Below the pieces are notes generated by a model. The model worked only from the letters and a program-made list of their open reading frames with translations, did not search any database and was not told the DNA's origin. Positions 33,670 through 43,201 of a DNA stretch of 64,000 nucleotides are shown piece by piece. Made by a program: the position numbers and the translations under genes. Position 1 is the first letter of the stretch. Each line of letters begins with the position of its first letter. This DNA comes from Spirochaetota bacterium (lineage in GTDB: Bacteria > Spirochaetota > Brachyspiria > Brachyspirales > JACRPF01). The stretch spans positions 110,454 through 174,453 of the forward strand of contig JBBTBY010000013.1 in the NCBI GenBank assembly GCA_038043445.1. Direction: 5' to 3'.

Positions 33670-35010
33670 ATGGCTAAGAAGATCGCATTCATCGGCGCGG
33701 GGAGCTTCGGCTTCACACGCGGTCTCGTTCGCGACATCCTCACGTTCGACGCGTTCAAGGACGCGACGATAGCGCTCATGGATATCGACGACGAGCGGCT
33801 TGCATTCACAAAAGCGGCGGTCGAGAAGATAGTCGCCGCGGGAAAATATCCGGCGAAAGTCACCGCGACGAAAGACCGCGTCGAGGCGATAAAGGGCGCC
33901 GACGGCGTCGTTATCACGATACTCCAGGGCGGACCGCAGGTGTTCCGCACCGACATCGAGATCCCGAAGAAATATAAGGTAGACATCAATGTCGGCGATA
34001 CGCGCGGCCCGTCGGGGATATTTCGCACGCTCCGAACGCTCCCGCCGATGCTCGATATCGTGCGTGACGTTGAGAAGTATGCACCGAACGCGATCGTGCT
34101 TAACTATACCAACCCGATGGCCATGCTTTGCCGCGGCATGCAGAGCGAATTCCCGAAACTGTCCGTCACTGGTCTCTGCCACTCCGTGCAGGGAACAGCG
34201 GGCATGCTCGCCAAGTGGATAGGCGCGCCGATGAAGGAGATAACCTACTTCTGCGCAGGCATCAATCACCAGGCGTTCTATCTCGACTTCAAATGGAACG
34301 GCAAGGATGCGTATCCCCTCATCCGCAAGGCGATCAATGAGAAGCCTGAGATATATAATGAAGAACAGGTCCGCAACGAGATGTATCTCGCGCTCGACTA
34401 CTATGTGACCGAATCGAGCGGGCACAATTCCGAGTACAATGCCTGGTTCAGAAAACGCCAGGACCTCATCGAAAAATACTGCACCAACGGTACCGGTTGG
34501 AATCCGGGGCATCATGCCTATATCCTCGAACATTACTTTAAGCGCATGCATGACTGGAAAGATCTCATCAAGCAGGAACTTGATAAACCGGTAAAGCTCG
34601 AGCGCGGTCACGAATACGCTGCATCGATATTCAACGCGATATTCGGCGACAATGCTGTGTTCGAGTTCAACGGCAATGTGCGCAATTTCAACATCATCGA
34701 CAACCTGCCCCACGGCTGCTGCGTCGAGGTGCCGGTATTCGCCTCACAGCGCGGGCTTAACCCGGTGCATGTCGGTGCGCTCCCGGCGCAGCTCGCGGTG
34801 CTCAATAACATAAGCGCACGCTGCGAAGAGCTTGCGGTAGAAGGCGCGATCGAGGGCGATGCCCGCAAGGTCTTCCACGCAGTGCTGTTCGATCCGCTCA
34901 CCTCGGCTGTCCTCAGCATGGAGGAGACACGCGCCATGGTCAATGAGATGTTCCAGGCGAACAAGGACTATCTGCCCCAGTTCAAAGGGAAGATCACCGT
35001 CGGCCGCTGA
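33670..35010 (+). CDS. Glycoside hydrolase family 4 protein (MelA-like)
   Basis: 446 residues with AAAAGGAG before the ATG at 33670. NAD-binding start [15 protein letters not shown] and LMDIDDERL; metal site [12 protein letters not shown] (CHSV) and [25 protein letters not shown] as in alpha-galactosidases. It is related to the preceding protein but clearly different in sequence, so the pair probably acts on two different linkages or sugars. Cytoplasmic. The transcript ends at the terminator 35029-35060. Confidence 0.92.
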   Translation: MAKKIAFIGAGSFGFTRGLVRDILTFDAFKDATIALMDIDDERLAFTKAAVEKIVAAGKYPAKVTATKDRVEAIKGADGVVITILQGGPQVFRTDIEIPKKYKVDINVGDTRGPSGIFRTLRTLPPMLDIVRDVEKYAPNAIVLNYTNPMAMLCRGMQSEFPKLSVTGLCHSVQGTAGMLAKWIGAPMKEITYFCAGINHQAFYLDFKWNGKDAYPLIRKAINEKPEIYNEEQVRNEMYLALDYYVTESSGHNSEYNAWFRKRQDLIEKYCTNGTGWNPGHHAYILEHYFKRMHDWKDLIKQELDKPVKLERGHEYAASIFNAIFGDNAVFEFNGNVRNFNIIDNLPHGCCVEVPVFASQRGLNPVHVGALPAQLAVLNNISARCEELAVEGAIEGDARKVFHAVLFDPLTSAVLSMEETRAMVNEMFQANKDYLPQFKGKITVGR

Positions 35011-35028
35011 GAACAGTAGAACATGACA

Positions 35029-35060
35029 AGCCGTCCGGCCGCCGCCGGGCGGCTTTTTTT
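35029..35060 (+). terminator. Rho-independent terminator
   Basis: Stem AGCCGTCC (35029-35036) with GGGCGGCT (35047-35054), one G-T pair, followed by seven T. It ends the GH4 operon and isolates it from the hydrogenase operon. Confidence 0.9.
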
Positions 35061-35120
35061 ATGCGCTCGGGTGCATGTCCGGAAAAAGCATGATAGTCAT
35101 ATTCAGCCGGTGGATGTTTA

Positions 35121-35148
35121 TTGACAATTCACGGCCTTCCGTTATACT
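35121..35148 (+). promoter_or_regulatory. Promoter of the hydrogenase operon, TTGACA-N16-TATACT
   Basis: The consensus -35 box TTGACA (35121-35126) and the -10 box TATACT (35143-35148) are 16 bases apart. No sigma-54-type element (GG-N10-GC) is seen, unlike formate-hydrogenlyase operons of enteric bacteria. Transcription would start near 35155. Confidence 0.8.
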
Positions 35149-35154
35149 ATTTCT

Positions 35155-35267
35155 GCAGCGATGAGCCGGCCTACGCAGAACCAACGATAGAGCCCTCGCG
35201 GAAGATCAGCGATCCATGCGAGGGCGTTCCCGATAGTTCGCGCCCGTATCGATCCCAGGAATGAAGA
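35155..35267 (+). promoter_or_regulatory. Structured leader of the hydrogenase operon with a nine-codon ORF
   Basis: The roughly 113-base leader starts with a small ORF at 35161-35190 (MSRPTQNQR, stop TAG) whose ATG lies only about six bases from the predicted transcript start. An eight-bp perfect stem follows (GCCCTCGC at 35192-35199 with GCGAGGGC at 35218-35225) whose loop contains a second short helix (GATC/GATC), and then a smaller hairpin (CGATA/TATCG) near 35232-35252. No T-run is present, so this is not a plain terminator. A regulatory role is inferred from the unusual leader length. Confidence 0.4.
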
Positions 35268-37283
35268 ATGAGCTATAAATCCGGTGTCTGTACTTTCTGC
35301 GGCACAGGATGCGCGCATATGCTCGATATGCGCGGTAACGATGTTGCAGGCGTATTTCCGGTACGCAATCACCCGGTAAGCAAGGGGCGGCTGTGCGTGC
35401 GCGGCTGGCATGTCCACGAGCTCATCAACAGCAATGAACGGATTAAGACACCCCTGATACGGAAAGACGGCGTATTAGTCCCGGCAACGTATGAAGAAGC
35501 TATTGCACTGCTCGTTGAGAACCTTTCCCGTTATAAGAACGACGCCGCTGACAACACCGGTTTCCTTGCGTCGCCGCGGGCATCGAACGAGGAGAATTTT
35601 CTCCTCATGAAGCTCGCCCGGTCGGTGTTCAATACCAGCAACATCTGCCTCGATTCCGACCCCGGCCACCGCAACAGCATCGACGTCATGCACGCCGGCA
35701 CCGGTATGGCCGGCATGATCGGATCGCTTGAGGATATCGCACGCGCGGAATATCTTCTTGTGCTCGGTTCGGACATAACGAAGCAGAATCCCATCATCGG
35801 GAGCGAGCTGCACATGGCCGCACGCGCCGGCGCAAAGCTCGTGACCATCGATACACGCAATACGCAGATAGCGCATCTTTCCGACCGTTTCATTCAGCTG
35901 AAACCCGGCTCCTATAAGGTCGCGCTCGCGTATATGGCGACCGTGCTCCTTGAAGAGCGCCGCACGGATGAGGATTTCATCAAACGGCAGACGGAAGGAT
36001 ATGACGGCTTCGTGGGATGTCTCTCCTTCCTCAAGGAATCCGAGGTCGAGGAGAAAACAGGCATCGATCTTGAATCGCTTAAGGAAACGGCGCGGGAATT
36101 GGCGCGCGCGAAGACCGCGATGGCGTTCTTCTCATCGGGAATATCCGGTTTCGACCGCGATACGATAGGGTATCTCTTCAATCTCTTCATGCTCGCAGGC
36201 AAGATCGGCAAGGAAGGATGCGGTGTGAACCCGATCACCGGCATCTGCAATCTGCAGGGCAGCTACGATATGGGCATTGCGCCCGATCTTCTGACCGGTT
36301 ATCAGTCGATCACTGATGCCGCGGTGCGCGACAAATTCAACAAGGAATGGAATGTTCGGCTGAGCGCCCGCCCCGGGCGGCCTATCGATGATCTCCTGAT
36401 GGATAGAAGCCGCGGGCTTAAGGCGCTCGTGGCCGTCGACCACGATGAAACGGTGATACGTCACCACGACGAGATAGACGCGATAGAATTCGTCGCTTAT
36501 ATCGGCACCTATCACAATCCGTTCGCCGACCTTGCCGATGTTGTGCTTCCGATCGCATCCTATATCGAGAGCGACGGTACGTTCACCAATACCGAACGAC
36601 GCGTGCAGCTCTTCCGTGAGAAGCGAAAGCCGCTCGATGGGATAATGCCCGGTTGGGAGCTTTATACGGCCATCGCGAAGGCTGCCGGTGCATCATGGAC
36701 GTACACATCGCCTGCGGACGTAATGGGAGAGATAGCACGGCTCACACCGGAGTATTCCGATATTCGCTACGACAAACTTACCGACAGTTTCGGGATTCAG
36801 TGGCCATGTACGGCGGATAATCCCGGCGGGACACCGCGGTTCAGCATTGAAAAGGCCGCAAAAAAAATAACGTTCGTTCCCACCGACTGGAGCTTTATGG
36901 TGCCGCCGGTGAGCGAGGAATATCCGGTACAGCTTGTCATAGGCGAAGCACAGCATTTCTGGCATCAGAACAATCTGATGAAAAAGACCACTATCCCGCT
37001 CCGGGAATACAATGCGACGCTGCTCCTCTATCCGCAGGGGTATGTCGCCGTTTCACCCGAGGATGCCAAGCGGCTTACCGTGCGCGATCGTGCGAACGTG
37101 AAGATCATCTCCCCCTACGGTTCGATGGAAGCGATGGTGCAGATAACCGACAAGGTGAAGCCGAATACCGCATATGTCGCCTATTTCGTTGACGACATGG
37201 TAACGCGATTCTTCCTTGCGCATAAGAGCGTGATGAAACGCGGAGAGGATGCGACCGTTCCGGTGCGCATAGTGAAGGTGTGA
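35268..37283 (+). CDS. Formate-dehydrogenase-like molybdopterin oxidoreductase lacking Sec/Cys at the active site
   Basis: 671 residues. A [4Fe-4S] site is visible at C8, C11, C15 and C43, with Arg45 where FdhF has an electron-relay Lys. The rest follows the FDH/NuoG molybdopterin family: GFLASPRASNEENFLL, NPIIGSELHMAARAGAKLVTIDTR, EFVAYIGTYHNPFADLADVVLP, SDGTFTNTERRVQLF, and a C-terminal dinucleotide-binding domain (QHFWHQNNLMKKT, YPQGYVAVSPEDA). At the place of the selenocysteine (E. coli FdhF VUHGPS) the protein reads PGHRNS, so Gly133 (codon GGC) replaces Sec or Cys. Formate oxidation is therefore not assured; it may be another substrate or an electron-transfer subunit. First gene of the hydrogenase operon, and its end overlaps the next gene. 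Confidence 0.78.
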   Translation: MSYKSGVCTFCGTGCAHMLDMRGNDVAGVFPVRNHPVSKGRLCVRGWHVHELINSNERIKTPLIRKDGVLVPATYEEAIALLVENLSRYKNDAADNTGFLASPRASNEENFLLMKLARSVFNTSNICLDSDPGHRNSIDVMHAGTGMAGMIGSLEDIARAEYLLVLGSDITKQNPIIGSELHMAARAGAKLVTIDTRNTQIAHLSDRFIQLKPGSYKVALAYMATVLLEERRTDEDFIKRQTEGYDGFVGCLSFLKESEVEEKTGIDLESLKETARELARAKTAMAFFSSGISGFDRDTIGYLFNLFMLAGKIGKEGCGVNPITGICNLQGSYDMGIAPDLLTGYQSITDAAVRDKFNKEWNVRLSARPGRPIDDLLMDRSRGLKALVAVDHDETVIRHHDEIDAIEFVAYIGTYHNPFADLADVVLPIASYIESDGTFTNTERRVQLFREKRKPLDGIMPGWELYTAIAKAAGASWTYTSPADVMGEIARLTPEYSDIRYDKLTDSFGIQWPCTADNPGGTPRFSIEKAAKKITFVPTDWSFMVPPVSEEYPVQLVIGEAQHFWHQNNLMKKTTIPLREYNATLLLYPQGYVAVSPEDAKRLTVRDRANVKIISPYGSMEAMVQITDKVKPNTAYVAYFVDDMVTRFFLAHKSVMKRGEDATVPVRIVKV

Positions 37284-38350
37284 TGATGTACCGCATAGCA
37301 AAAGACAAAGTGAACGACATCGCCGCCGCGCTCGCGGAGGAACACACGCTCTACGCACCGGCACTGCAGCGCGAAACACTGCAGGTCATGTTCACGCAGA
37401 TAAAGGACCTCGCGCGCATCAATCTTACCGCCGCGCTCCCGCTCGTGCCGCCCAAGCATGTCGTGTTCCCGCAGTTCGGCCGAACGCTCTCCTACGCGTA
37501 TGACAAGGCGAAGCAGGAAGTGAAGTTCACCCCCGAGACCGACAATTCGCCCAAGGCTCTTTTCGGCGTACGCGCCTGCGACCTTACCGGCATTCAGTGT
37601 CTCGACCGTTTCTATCTCGGTCAGGATTTCGTCGACGAGGTATACCGCGATCACCGGAAGAAGATGTTCATCGTCGCCAATACCTGCGTTACCCCGTTCC
37701 GCGAATGCTTCTGTTCCTGCATGGACAGCGGTCCCAGCGCACGCGAAGGGTTCGATATGAACCTTACCGACCTCGGCAATGAATACCTCATCGAAATTGG
37801 GAGCGAGAAGGGAGAGACGCTTGCGAAAAAGCTTTCGCTTGCATCCGCACCCGAATCGGCGAAGCGCGACAGGGAAAAAGCCGTTGATAAGTCGCTCTCG
37901 CTCTTTTCCAAAACGGCGAAGGACAATAAGGCGTGGATATCACGCGTGGTCAACCGCGTGACGACGGGCCTCTTCGATGAAAAGGCGTGGACCTATATCG
38001 GCGATCAATGCCTTGAATGCGGCGCCTGCTCCTTCGTCTGTCCGAGCTGTTCGTGCTTCAACGTCGTCGATTCGGTGACCGGCAAGGATTCCGCCGAGCG
38101 CACGCGCACCTGGGATTCCTGCTCCTTCGAAGGCTATTCCCGCATGGCCGGCGGGCATAACCCGCGCAAGCCCGTGGAGGACCGCCGGAGCAAACGCTTT
38201 TTCTGCAAGCTCTCCTATTCGCAGTCGAAGAAATACCTGCGCCCCGGCTGTGTCGGCTGCGGACGCTGCGCGTGGGTATGCCCCGGTGATATCGGCATGC
38301 CCAACGTCGTGACCTATATACGGCGCGAGATCACGAAGAAGGGTCAGTGA
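37283..38350 (+). CDS. 4Fe-4S dicluster protein, sulfhydrogenase beta-subunit / AsrA-like
   Basis: 355 residues from the ATG at 37283, overlapping the upstream stop. The N-terminal half has GVRACDLTGIQCLDRFYLG and CFCSCMDSGPSAREGFDMNLTDLGNEYLIE, typical of HydB/AsrA proteins. The C-terminal half carries two ferredoxin-type clusters: CLECGACSFVCPSCSCFNV (about 248-266) and CVGCGRCAWVCPGDIG (about 331-346). In archaeal sulfhydrogenases and anaerobic sulfite reductase it passes electrons between a flavin diaphorase and the catalytic core. Here it lies between the FDH-like subunit and the diaphorase. Confidence 0.88.
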   Translation: MMYRIAKDKVNDIAAALAEEHTLYAPALQRETLQVMFTQIKDLARINLTAALPLVPPKHVVFPQFGRTLSYAYDKAKQEVKFTPETDNSPKALFGVRACDLTGIQCLDRFYLGQDFVDEVYRDHRKKMFIVANTCVTPFRECFCSCMDSGPSAREGFDMNLTDLGNEYLIEIGSEKGETLAKKLSLASAPESAKRDREKAVDKSLSLFSKTAKDNKAWISRVVNRVTTGLFDEKAWTYIGDQCLECGACSFVCPSCSCFNVVDSVTGKDSAERTRTWDSCSFEGYSRMAGGHNPRKPVEDRRSKRFFCKLSYSQSKKYLRPGCVGCGRCAWVCPGDIGMPNVVTYIRREITKKGQ

Positions 38351-38351
38351 T

Positions 38352-39179
38352 ATGAGCGATAATACGACCATACCGGAAGTAGTCACCGTCGATGAAATTC
38401 GCGATGAGATAGTCGACGTGAAAACGTTCTATCTCTCCTTCGATGAACGCCCCGGAAAAAAGCCGTTCGCGTTCAAGTCCGGCCAATTCATCATGTGCAC
38501 CGTGTTCGGTGCGGGGGAATTCGCCGTGTCCCTCCCGGCGTGCCCGGAGAACGACCGGTTCCATCTTACCGTACGCCGCACCGGCAAAGTGACCAATGCG
38601 CTCCATGAGCTCAAGCCGGGCGATAAGATCGGCGTGCGCGGACCGTTCGGCAATGGTTTTCCGTTCGAGGATATTCAGAGCAAGAACATCATCTATGTCG
38701 GCGGCGGTATCGGCATCATCCCGCTGCGCTCCTCGATAATGCATGTCATGCAGAACAATCAGAAATTCGGGCGCATACTCATGTTCTACGGGGCACGCAC
38801 CCCGCGCGACCTCATGTATCAGTACAATCTCAAGGAGTGGAAGACCGCCCCTGGATTCGAGACTTTCATCGCCATCGATAATCCCATGCCCGGCTGGGAC
38901 GGACCTACGGGTTTCGTCCATACCCTCATCAAGAACGCCGATATACCGGTGAAGGATACCGTCGCCTTCGTCTGCGGCCCCCCGATGATGTTCAACGCGG
39001 TCATTAAGGAGCTCCTTTCCCGCGGGCTCGATGAACACAGCATCATATCGACGCTTGAGCGGCACATGAAGTGCGGCATCGGCAAATGCCAGCACTGCTC
39101 CATAGGCCGGACACTCGTCTGCACCGACGGGCCCGTCTATACCTACCATCAGATAAAGACGCTCGGGGAGCAGATATGA
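38352..39179 (+). CDS. NAD(P)H/FAD diaphorase with [2Fe-2S], sulfhydrogenase gamma-subunit / AsrB-like
   Basis: 275 residues, one base after the preceding stop codon. It is a ferredoxin-NADP reductase-type flavoprotein: FKSGQFIMCTVFGAGEFAVSL (FAD-binding), KNIIYVGGGIGIIPLRS (NAD(P)-binding glycines), FVCGPPMMFNAVIKEL, and a C-terminal [2Fe-2S] site with four Cys in CGIGKCQHCSIG...CTDGP. Such subunits transfer hydride electrons between NAD(P)H and the Fe-S chain. In this operon it gives the hydrogenase a connection to the pyridine-nucleotide pool. Confidence 0.9.
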   Translation: MSDNTTIPEVVTVDEIRDEIVDVKTFYLSFDERPGKKPFAFKSGQFIMCTVFGAGEFAVSLPACPENDRFHLTVRRTGKVTNALHELKPGDKIGVRGPFGNGFPFEDIQSKNIIYVGGGIGIIPLRSSIMHVMQNNQKFGRILMFYGARTPRDLMYQYNLKEWKTAPGFETFIAIDNPMPGWDGPTGFVHTLIKNADIPVKDTVAFVCGPPMMFNAVIKELLSRGLDEHSIISTLERHMKCGIGKCQHCSIGRTLVCTDGPVYTYHQIKTLGEQI

Positions 39180-39655
39180 TGCACGAAGTGCTCGCCGATA
39201 TATTCTCGCGCCGTGTGACCATCGTTGGCATGGGTAATACCCTGCGCGCCGACGACGGTGCCGGTGTGCGCGTTGCGGAGCATCTCGCAGCGCTCGGTGC
39301 GGATGTCGTCATCGCCGAGGATGTGATAGAGAACTATGCGTTCACCATCGCCGAAAGCGATGCCGAGCAGGTGCTTATCATCGATGCGGTACGTACGGGT
39401 GCGGAGCCGGGCGCCATCGTGCTTGCGCGTTTTTCCGATATCGCGGAATCCGCGGGCGTATCGTCGCATAAGGCGGCGCTTTCCATGACCGTATCGATAC
39501 TCGCTTCGCACGGCAAGGATGTGTGGTTCCTCGGCATTGAGGCTGAGGATATCGATATCGGGAGCACCATGACCGCTCGTGTCGCACAGAGCACTGCCGC
39601 TGTTGCCGAGATGCTTTCGCGCTATTGCAAGGAGAAGGTCGCCGATGTTCGATAA
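39176..39655 (+). CDS. hycI: Hydrogenase maturation protease (HycI/HyaD family)
   Basis: 159 residues, starting at the ATG that overlaps the upstream stop codon (ATATGATGC); the second ATG at 39179 is possible. The family motifs are present: GMGNTLRADDGAGVRVAEHL, with the nickel-binding Asp in the RADDGAG segment, and VLIIDAVRTGAEPG. It cleaves the C-terminal tail of the hydrogenase large subunit after nickel insertion; its target here is the HycE-like protein at 41521. Confidence 0.9.
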   Translation: MMHEVLADIFSRRVTIVGMGNTLRADDGAGVRVAEHLAALGADVVIAEDVIENYAFTIAESDAEQVLIIDAVRTGAEPGAIVLARFSDIAESAGVSSHKAALSMTVSILASHGKDVWFLGIEAEDIDIGSTMTARVAQSTAAVAEMLSRYCKEKVADVR

Positions 39656-41492
39656 TCCGTTCTTCCCGCTCGCACTGCTTGCCGCCGCCGCGGTCATATC
39701 CCCGGTGTTCTCGCGTTCACGATTCCTTGCGGGTGTAATACATTTCGTGTTCATCGCGGCGGGAGCGGTCATGCTCATCGGATTCAGTGCGAACATACTG
39801 CTCGGGCATCCGTACGAGCATACCGTCCATATCGGACCCATCGCCGTGCCGTTCCTCGCCGACGGGTTATCCGCGGTGTTCATCACCGTCATTGCGGTGC
39901 TCTCGATCGCAAGCTCGTTCTATTCGATAAAGTATATGGAGCATTACCGGGAGTACAGCGCGGCGCCGTACTATATCGCGTTCCCGCTCTTCATCGCCGG
40001 GATGATCGGTGTCGTCACGGTGGACGATCTCTCCTTCGGGTTCACCGCCGCCTGGCAGATCATGACGCTCGCTTCGTATTTCCTCATCCGCTTCGAGCAC
40101 CGCGAGCGTGCCAATGTCGCAAGCGCCAATAAATATCTTATCCTCATGGAACTCGCTTACGGCGTCATCATCGGTGCGACGCTCTTCGTTCACGGGATAG
40201 AACCCGGCGACAGTGTTGCCGTCATTACCGGGAAGATCGCAGCTACCGATCCGATACGGATCATCGCCGTGTTCGCGCTCCTTTTCGCCGGTTTCGGCTG
40301 CAAGGCGGGCGTATTCCCGCTCGGGCAGCTCTGGCTCCCGGATGCGCATTCGGTAGCGCCCTCGCCGGTGAGCGCCATGCTCTCAGGCGTAATGCTCAAG
40401 ACCGGCATCTACGGACTTCTTCGCACGTTCTTCTGGATGATACCGCATGACGGCGTGGCAGGATTCAGCGGATACTATTGGGGCATCGGCATCGCCGTGA
40501 TGGGTGCGGTGACGCTCTTCATCGGCACCGTGCAGTCGATGAAACAGAACGATGCGAAACGGCTTCTTGCCTACAGTTCCATCGGTCAGCTCGGCTATAT
40601 CATTTTCGCCATCGGCGCGGCACTGGCAATGATACACAGCACGAGCGCATTCGTGCAGGGGTTCGCCGTCATCGCGCTTATCGGCGCCGTGTACCATGTC
40701 ATCAACCATGCGGTGTTCAAGGGGCTTCTCTTCCTCACGAGCGGGAGCGTGCTCTACGCTACCGGTACCAAGGACTTGAGCAAGCTCGGCGGGCTCATGA
40801 AGTTCATGCCGGTGACCGCAGTGCTCGCGTTCATTGCCTCCCTCGCTATCGCAGGGATACCGCCGTTAAGCGGCTTTGCGAGCAAATGGACGATAGTATC
40901 CTCATCGCTCCTTGCCGGGAGCGAAGTGGGAGTGCTCGTAGTCGCGGGCATCATAGCGCTCTTTACGAGCACGATAACACTCGCGGCGTACGTGAAATTC
41001 TTCGGCATGAGTTTCGCTTCCGCAGGGAGCGAATGGAACGTCTCCAAACCGATACGCGAAGTCCCTGTCATGCTGCTTCTCCCGAAGATAGCGCTTGCGC
41101 TCATCATCTGTGCGCAGGGTTTTTTTCCGGCGATCGCATTTACGCTCATTACGCGCGCGTTCGCGACCGCACACGGGTCCATCGTTGAGGCGCTGTTCAC
41201 TGCGGGGCTTGGCGAGCGTGTGTCCGCATCATCGTTCGGCGTCATCGTATCGGTGCCGGGGATGAACGGTTTTGCGTCCGCCGCGGTACCGCTTGTCATT
41301 ATCGCGGTGGTCGCCGGCGCGCTCCTTGTCGGATGGTTCATCAAGCGTGCGGGCGGGTCGACCGAGAAACGTACGACGGCATGGCTCTGCGGGTATCAGG
41401 AACTCAACGATAAGAACCGCTATGCGAGCGCGAACATGTTCTCCGCGTTCAAGAAGGCCTTCTGGTGGGCCGGCGGCAATGTGAAAAAGTGA
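39645..41492 (+). CDS. Membrane subunit of the hydrogenase, HycC/HyfB-like (proton-antiporter type)
   Basis: 615 residues from the ATG at 39645, overlapping the end of hycI, with AAGGAGAAGG upstream. About 15 transmembrane helices can be counted. The family signature is visible in the centre: GCKAGVFPLGQLWLPDAHSVAPSPVSAMLSGVMLKTGIYGLLR, with Lys and Glu/Asp in membrane segments, and a long C-terminal helix region ending at KKAFWWAGGN. It belongs to the NuoL/M/N-like antiporter family and is the only such subunit in the operon, as in FHL-1-type complexes. It probably couples H2 evolution to ion movement. Confidence 0.92.
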   Translation: MFDNPFFPLALLAAAAVISPVFSRSRFLAGVIHFVFIAAGAVMLIGFSANILLGHPYEHTVHIGPIAVPFLADGLSAVFITVIAVLSIASSFYSIKYMEHYREYSAAPYYIAFPLFIAGMIGVVTVDDLSFGFTAAWQIMTLASYFLIRFEHRERANVASANKYLILMELAYGVIIGATLFVHGIEPGDSVAVITGKIAATDPIRIIAVFALLFAGFGCKAGVFPLGQLWLPDAHSVAPSPVSAMLSGVMLKTGIYGLLRTFFWMIPHDGVAGFSGYYWGIGIAVMGAVTLFIGTVQSMKQNDAKRLLAYSSIGQLGYIIFAIGAALAMIHSTSAFVQGFAVIALIGAVYHVINHAVFKGLLFLTSGSVLYATGTKDLSKLGGLMKFMPVTAVLAFIASLAIAGIPPLSGFASKWTIVSSSLLAGSEVGVLVVAGIIALFTSTITLAAYVKFFGMSFASAGSEWNVSKPIREVPVMLLLPKIALALIICAQGFFPAIAFTLITRAFATAHGSIVEALFTAGLGERVSASSFGVIVSVPGMNGFASAAVPLVIIAVVAGALLVGWFIKRAGGSTEKRTTAWLCGYQELNDKNRYASANMFSAFKKAFWWAGGNVKK

Positions 41493-41520
41493 CGGACAAC
41501 AGAGGAGAAGAAGGAAACGT

Positions 41521-43200
41521 ATGCTTTCGATAGAATCGATATATGAGTGGCTGCGAAGCACCTTCCCCGGGGGCGTTATCGGCTCTTCGTCGCAGAAGGG
41601 GCGGCTCTACGTGGACATCGAGCGGTCAAAGGTGCGAGCGGTATCGTCCGCGCTCGTGAGCAGGGGCGCGCGGTATCAGGTGAGCATCGGCTCGGATATG
41701 ATAGCGCATAACCGCACGCTCGCGCTCATCCATACGTTCAGCTTCGACCGCGAGGGCATCTTCGTATCCCTGCGCACGCATGCCCCTGCCGATGATCCCG
41801 TGTTCGATTCCATCACCCCCGATATACCGAGCGCAGGCTGGTCGGAACGCGAATGCGCCGATCTCCTCGGCATGAAGTTCACCGGGCACCCGAAGCCCAA
41901 AAAGCTCGTGCTGTCCGATGACTGGCCCGCGGGAGTGTACCCGCTCAGGAAAGATGTTCCCTGGAACCTCATGCCCCCGCCGGCGGAGAACGTAGCATAC
42001 GAACTCGATAAAGCACCCGAAGGCACGACGGTCATACCCGTGGGCCCCTTCCATCCGACGCTCCATGAGCCCGAACATTTTGCCGTGTACGTCGACGGCG
42101 AGACGATAAAGGGCGCCGATTACCGCGGCTTCATGGTGCACCGCGGCATAGAGAAGCTCTGTCAGACACAGGTCACCTATAACGAAGTGCCGTACATCGC
42201 CGAGCGCATCTGCGGGATCTGCGGGTCGGTTCATGCCGCCGCGTACAGTCAGGCGGTGGAGCTTGCTGCGGGGCTTACGATATCACGCCGCGCGGAATTC
42301 ATCCGTACGATAATGCTCGAGATAGAGCGCATACATTCGCATCTCCTCTGGCTCGGCATCGCGGGCCATCTTATCGGTTTCGATACGGTGTTCATGCAGG
42401 CATGGCGTGTGCGCGAAAAGCTCATGTGGTACGGTGAGAAGCTTACCGGCAACCGCAAGACCTACGGCATGATAATCGTGGGCGGCGTACGACGTGACAT
42501 AACCGCGGAACTTTCGGCGGAGCTTCTCGGCGTCATCAACGGCATTGAGAAGGAGCTGACCGCGATACACAAAGCGATAAAGAACGATTCGATGATACAC
42601 CGCCGCACCAAGGGTGTGGGCACGATAACGAAGGAAGAGGCAAAGCTCTGGAGCCTTGTCGGTCCCGTTGCGCGCGCGCGCGGTCTTGATATGGACATAC
42701 GCCGCGATCACCCCTACGCCGCGTATGATGCGGTGCAGTTCGATGTACCCGTCGTCGACACGAACGATGTGTGGGGTACGATCGTCGTCCGCGTGCTCGA
42801 GACGTTCGAATCGATAAAGATAATCCGACAGGCGCTCGACAAGATGCCCGACGGTCAGCCGCTTCTCGTGGAAGTGCCGGAGGATATACCGCCCCTGCGC
42901 CATGCGATCATGGCGGTGGAAGCGCCGCGCGGTGAATCCGTACATTATCTCATCACCGGGGAGAACAATCGTCCGGAGCGCTGGCGCGTGCGTGCGCCGA
43001 CGTATCCGAACCTGCAGGGTGTACCGCTCATGCTCCTCAATGAACAGCTCGCCGATATGCCCGTCATCATCGGCAGCATCGACCCGTGCTTCTCCTGCAC
43101 CGACCGAGTGCTCCGCGTCGATGTGAAGAGCGGCGATGCCGTGCGTATGACCGGCAAAGAACTTGAAGCGTATGCCTGCATGATACGGACGGGGAACTGA
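41521..43200 (+). CDS. hycE: [NiFe] hydrogenase large subunit fused to a NuoC-like domain (HycE type)
   Basis: 559 residues. Residues about 1-165 are the NuoC-like N-terminal domain; the rest is the NuoD/large-subunit domain. Both nickel-binding motifs are complete: RICGICGSVH (C231, C234) and DPCFSCTDR (C523, C526). This shows a real [NiFe] active site, unlike NuoD. The 30 residues after R529 are the expected peptide removed by the maturation protease, by analogy with HycE, where cleavage follows the same Arg. Group 4 membrane-bound hydrogenase, facing the cytoplasm. Confidence 0.95.
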   Translation: MLSIESIYEWLRSTFPGGVIGSSSQKGRLYVDIERSKVRAVSSALVSRGARYQVSIGSDMIAHNRTLALIHTFSFDREGIFVSLRTHAPADDPVFDSITPDIPSAGWSERECADLLGMKFTGHPKPKKLVLSDDWPAGVYPLRKDVPWNLMPPPAENVAYELDKAPEGTTVIPVGPFHPTLHEPEHFAVYVDGETIKGADYRGFMVHRGIEKLCQTQVTYNEVPYIAERICGICGSVHAAAYSQAVELAAGLTISRRAEFIRTIMLEIERIHSHLLWLGIAGHLIGFDTVFMQAWRVREKLMWYGEKLTGNRKTYGMIIVGGVRRDITAELSAELLGVINGIEKELTAIHKAIKNDSMIHRRTKGVGTITKEEAKLWSLVGPVARARGLDMDIRRDHPYAAYDAVQFDVPVVDTNDVWGTIVVRVLETFESIKIIRQALDKMPDGQPLLVEVPEDIPPLRHAIMAVEAPRGESVHYLITGENNRPERWRVRAPTYPNLQGVPLMLLNEQLADMPVIIGSIDPCFSCTDRVLRVDVKSGDAVRMTGKELEAYACMIRTGN

Positions 43201-43201
43201 T

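Noticed and set aside
35155-35267. Molybdenum-cofactor riboswitch in the hydrogenase leader
   Set aside because: A hairpin is present but the leader is too short and the known core is not recognisable.
35650-35680. Selenocysteine codon in the FDH-like gene
   Set aside because: The aligned codon is GGC (Gly), and the frame has no internal TGA.
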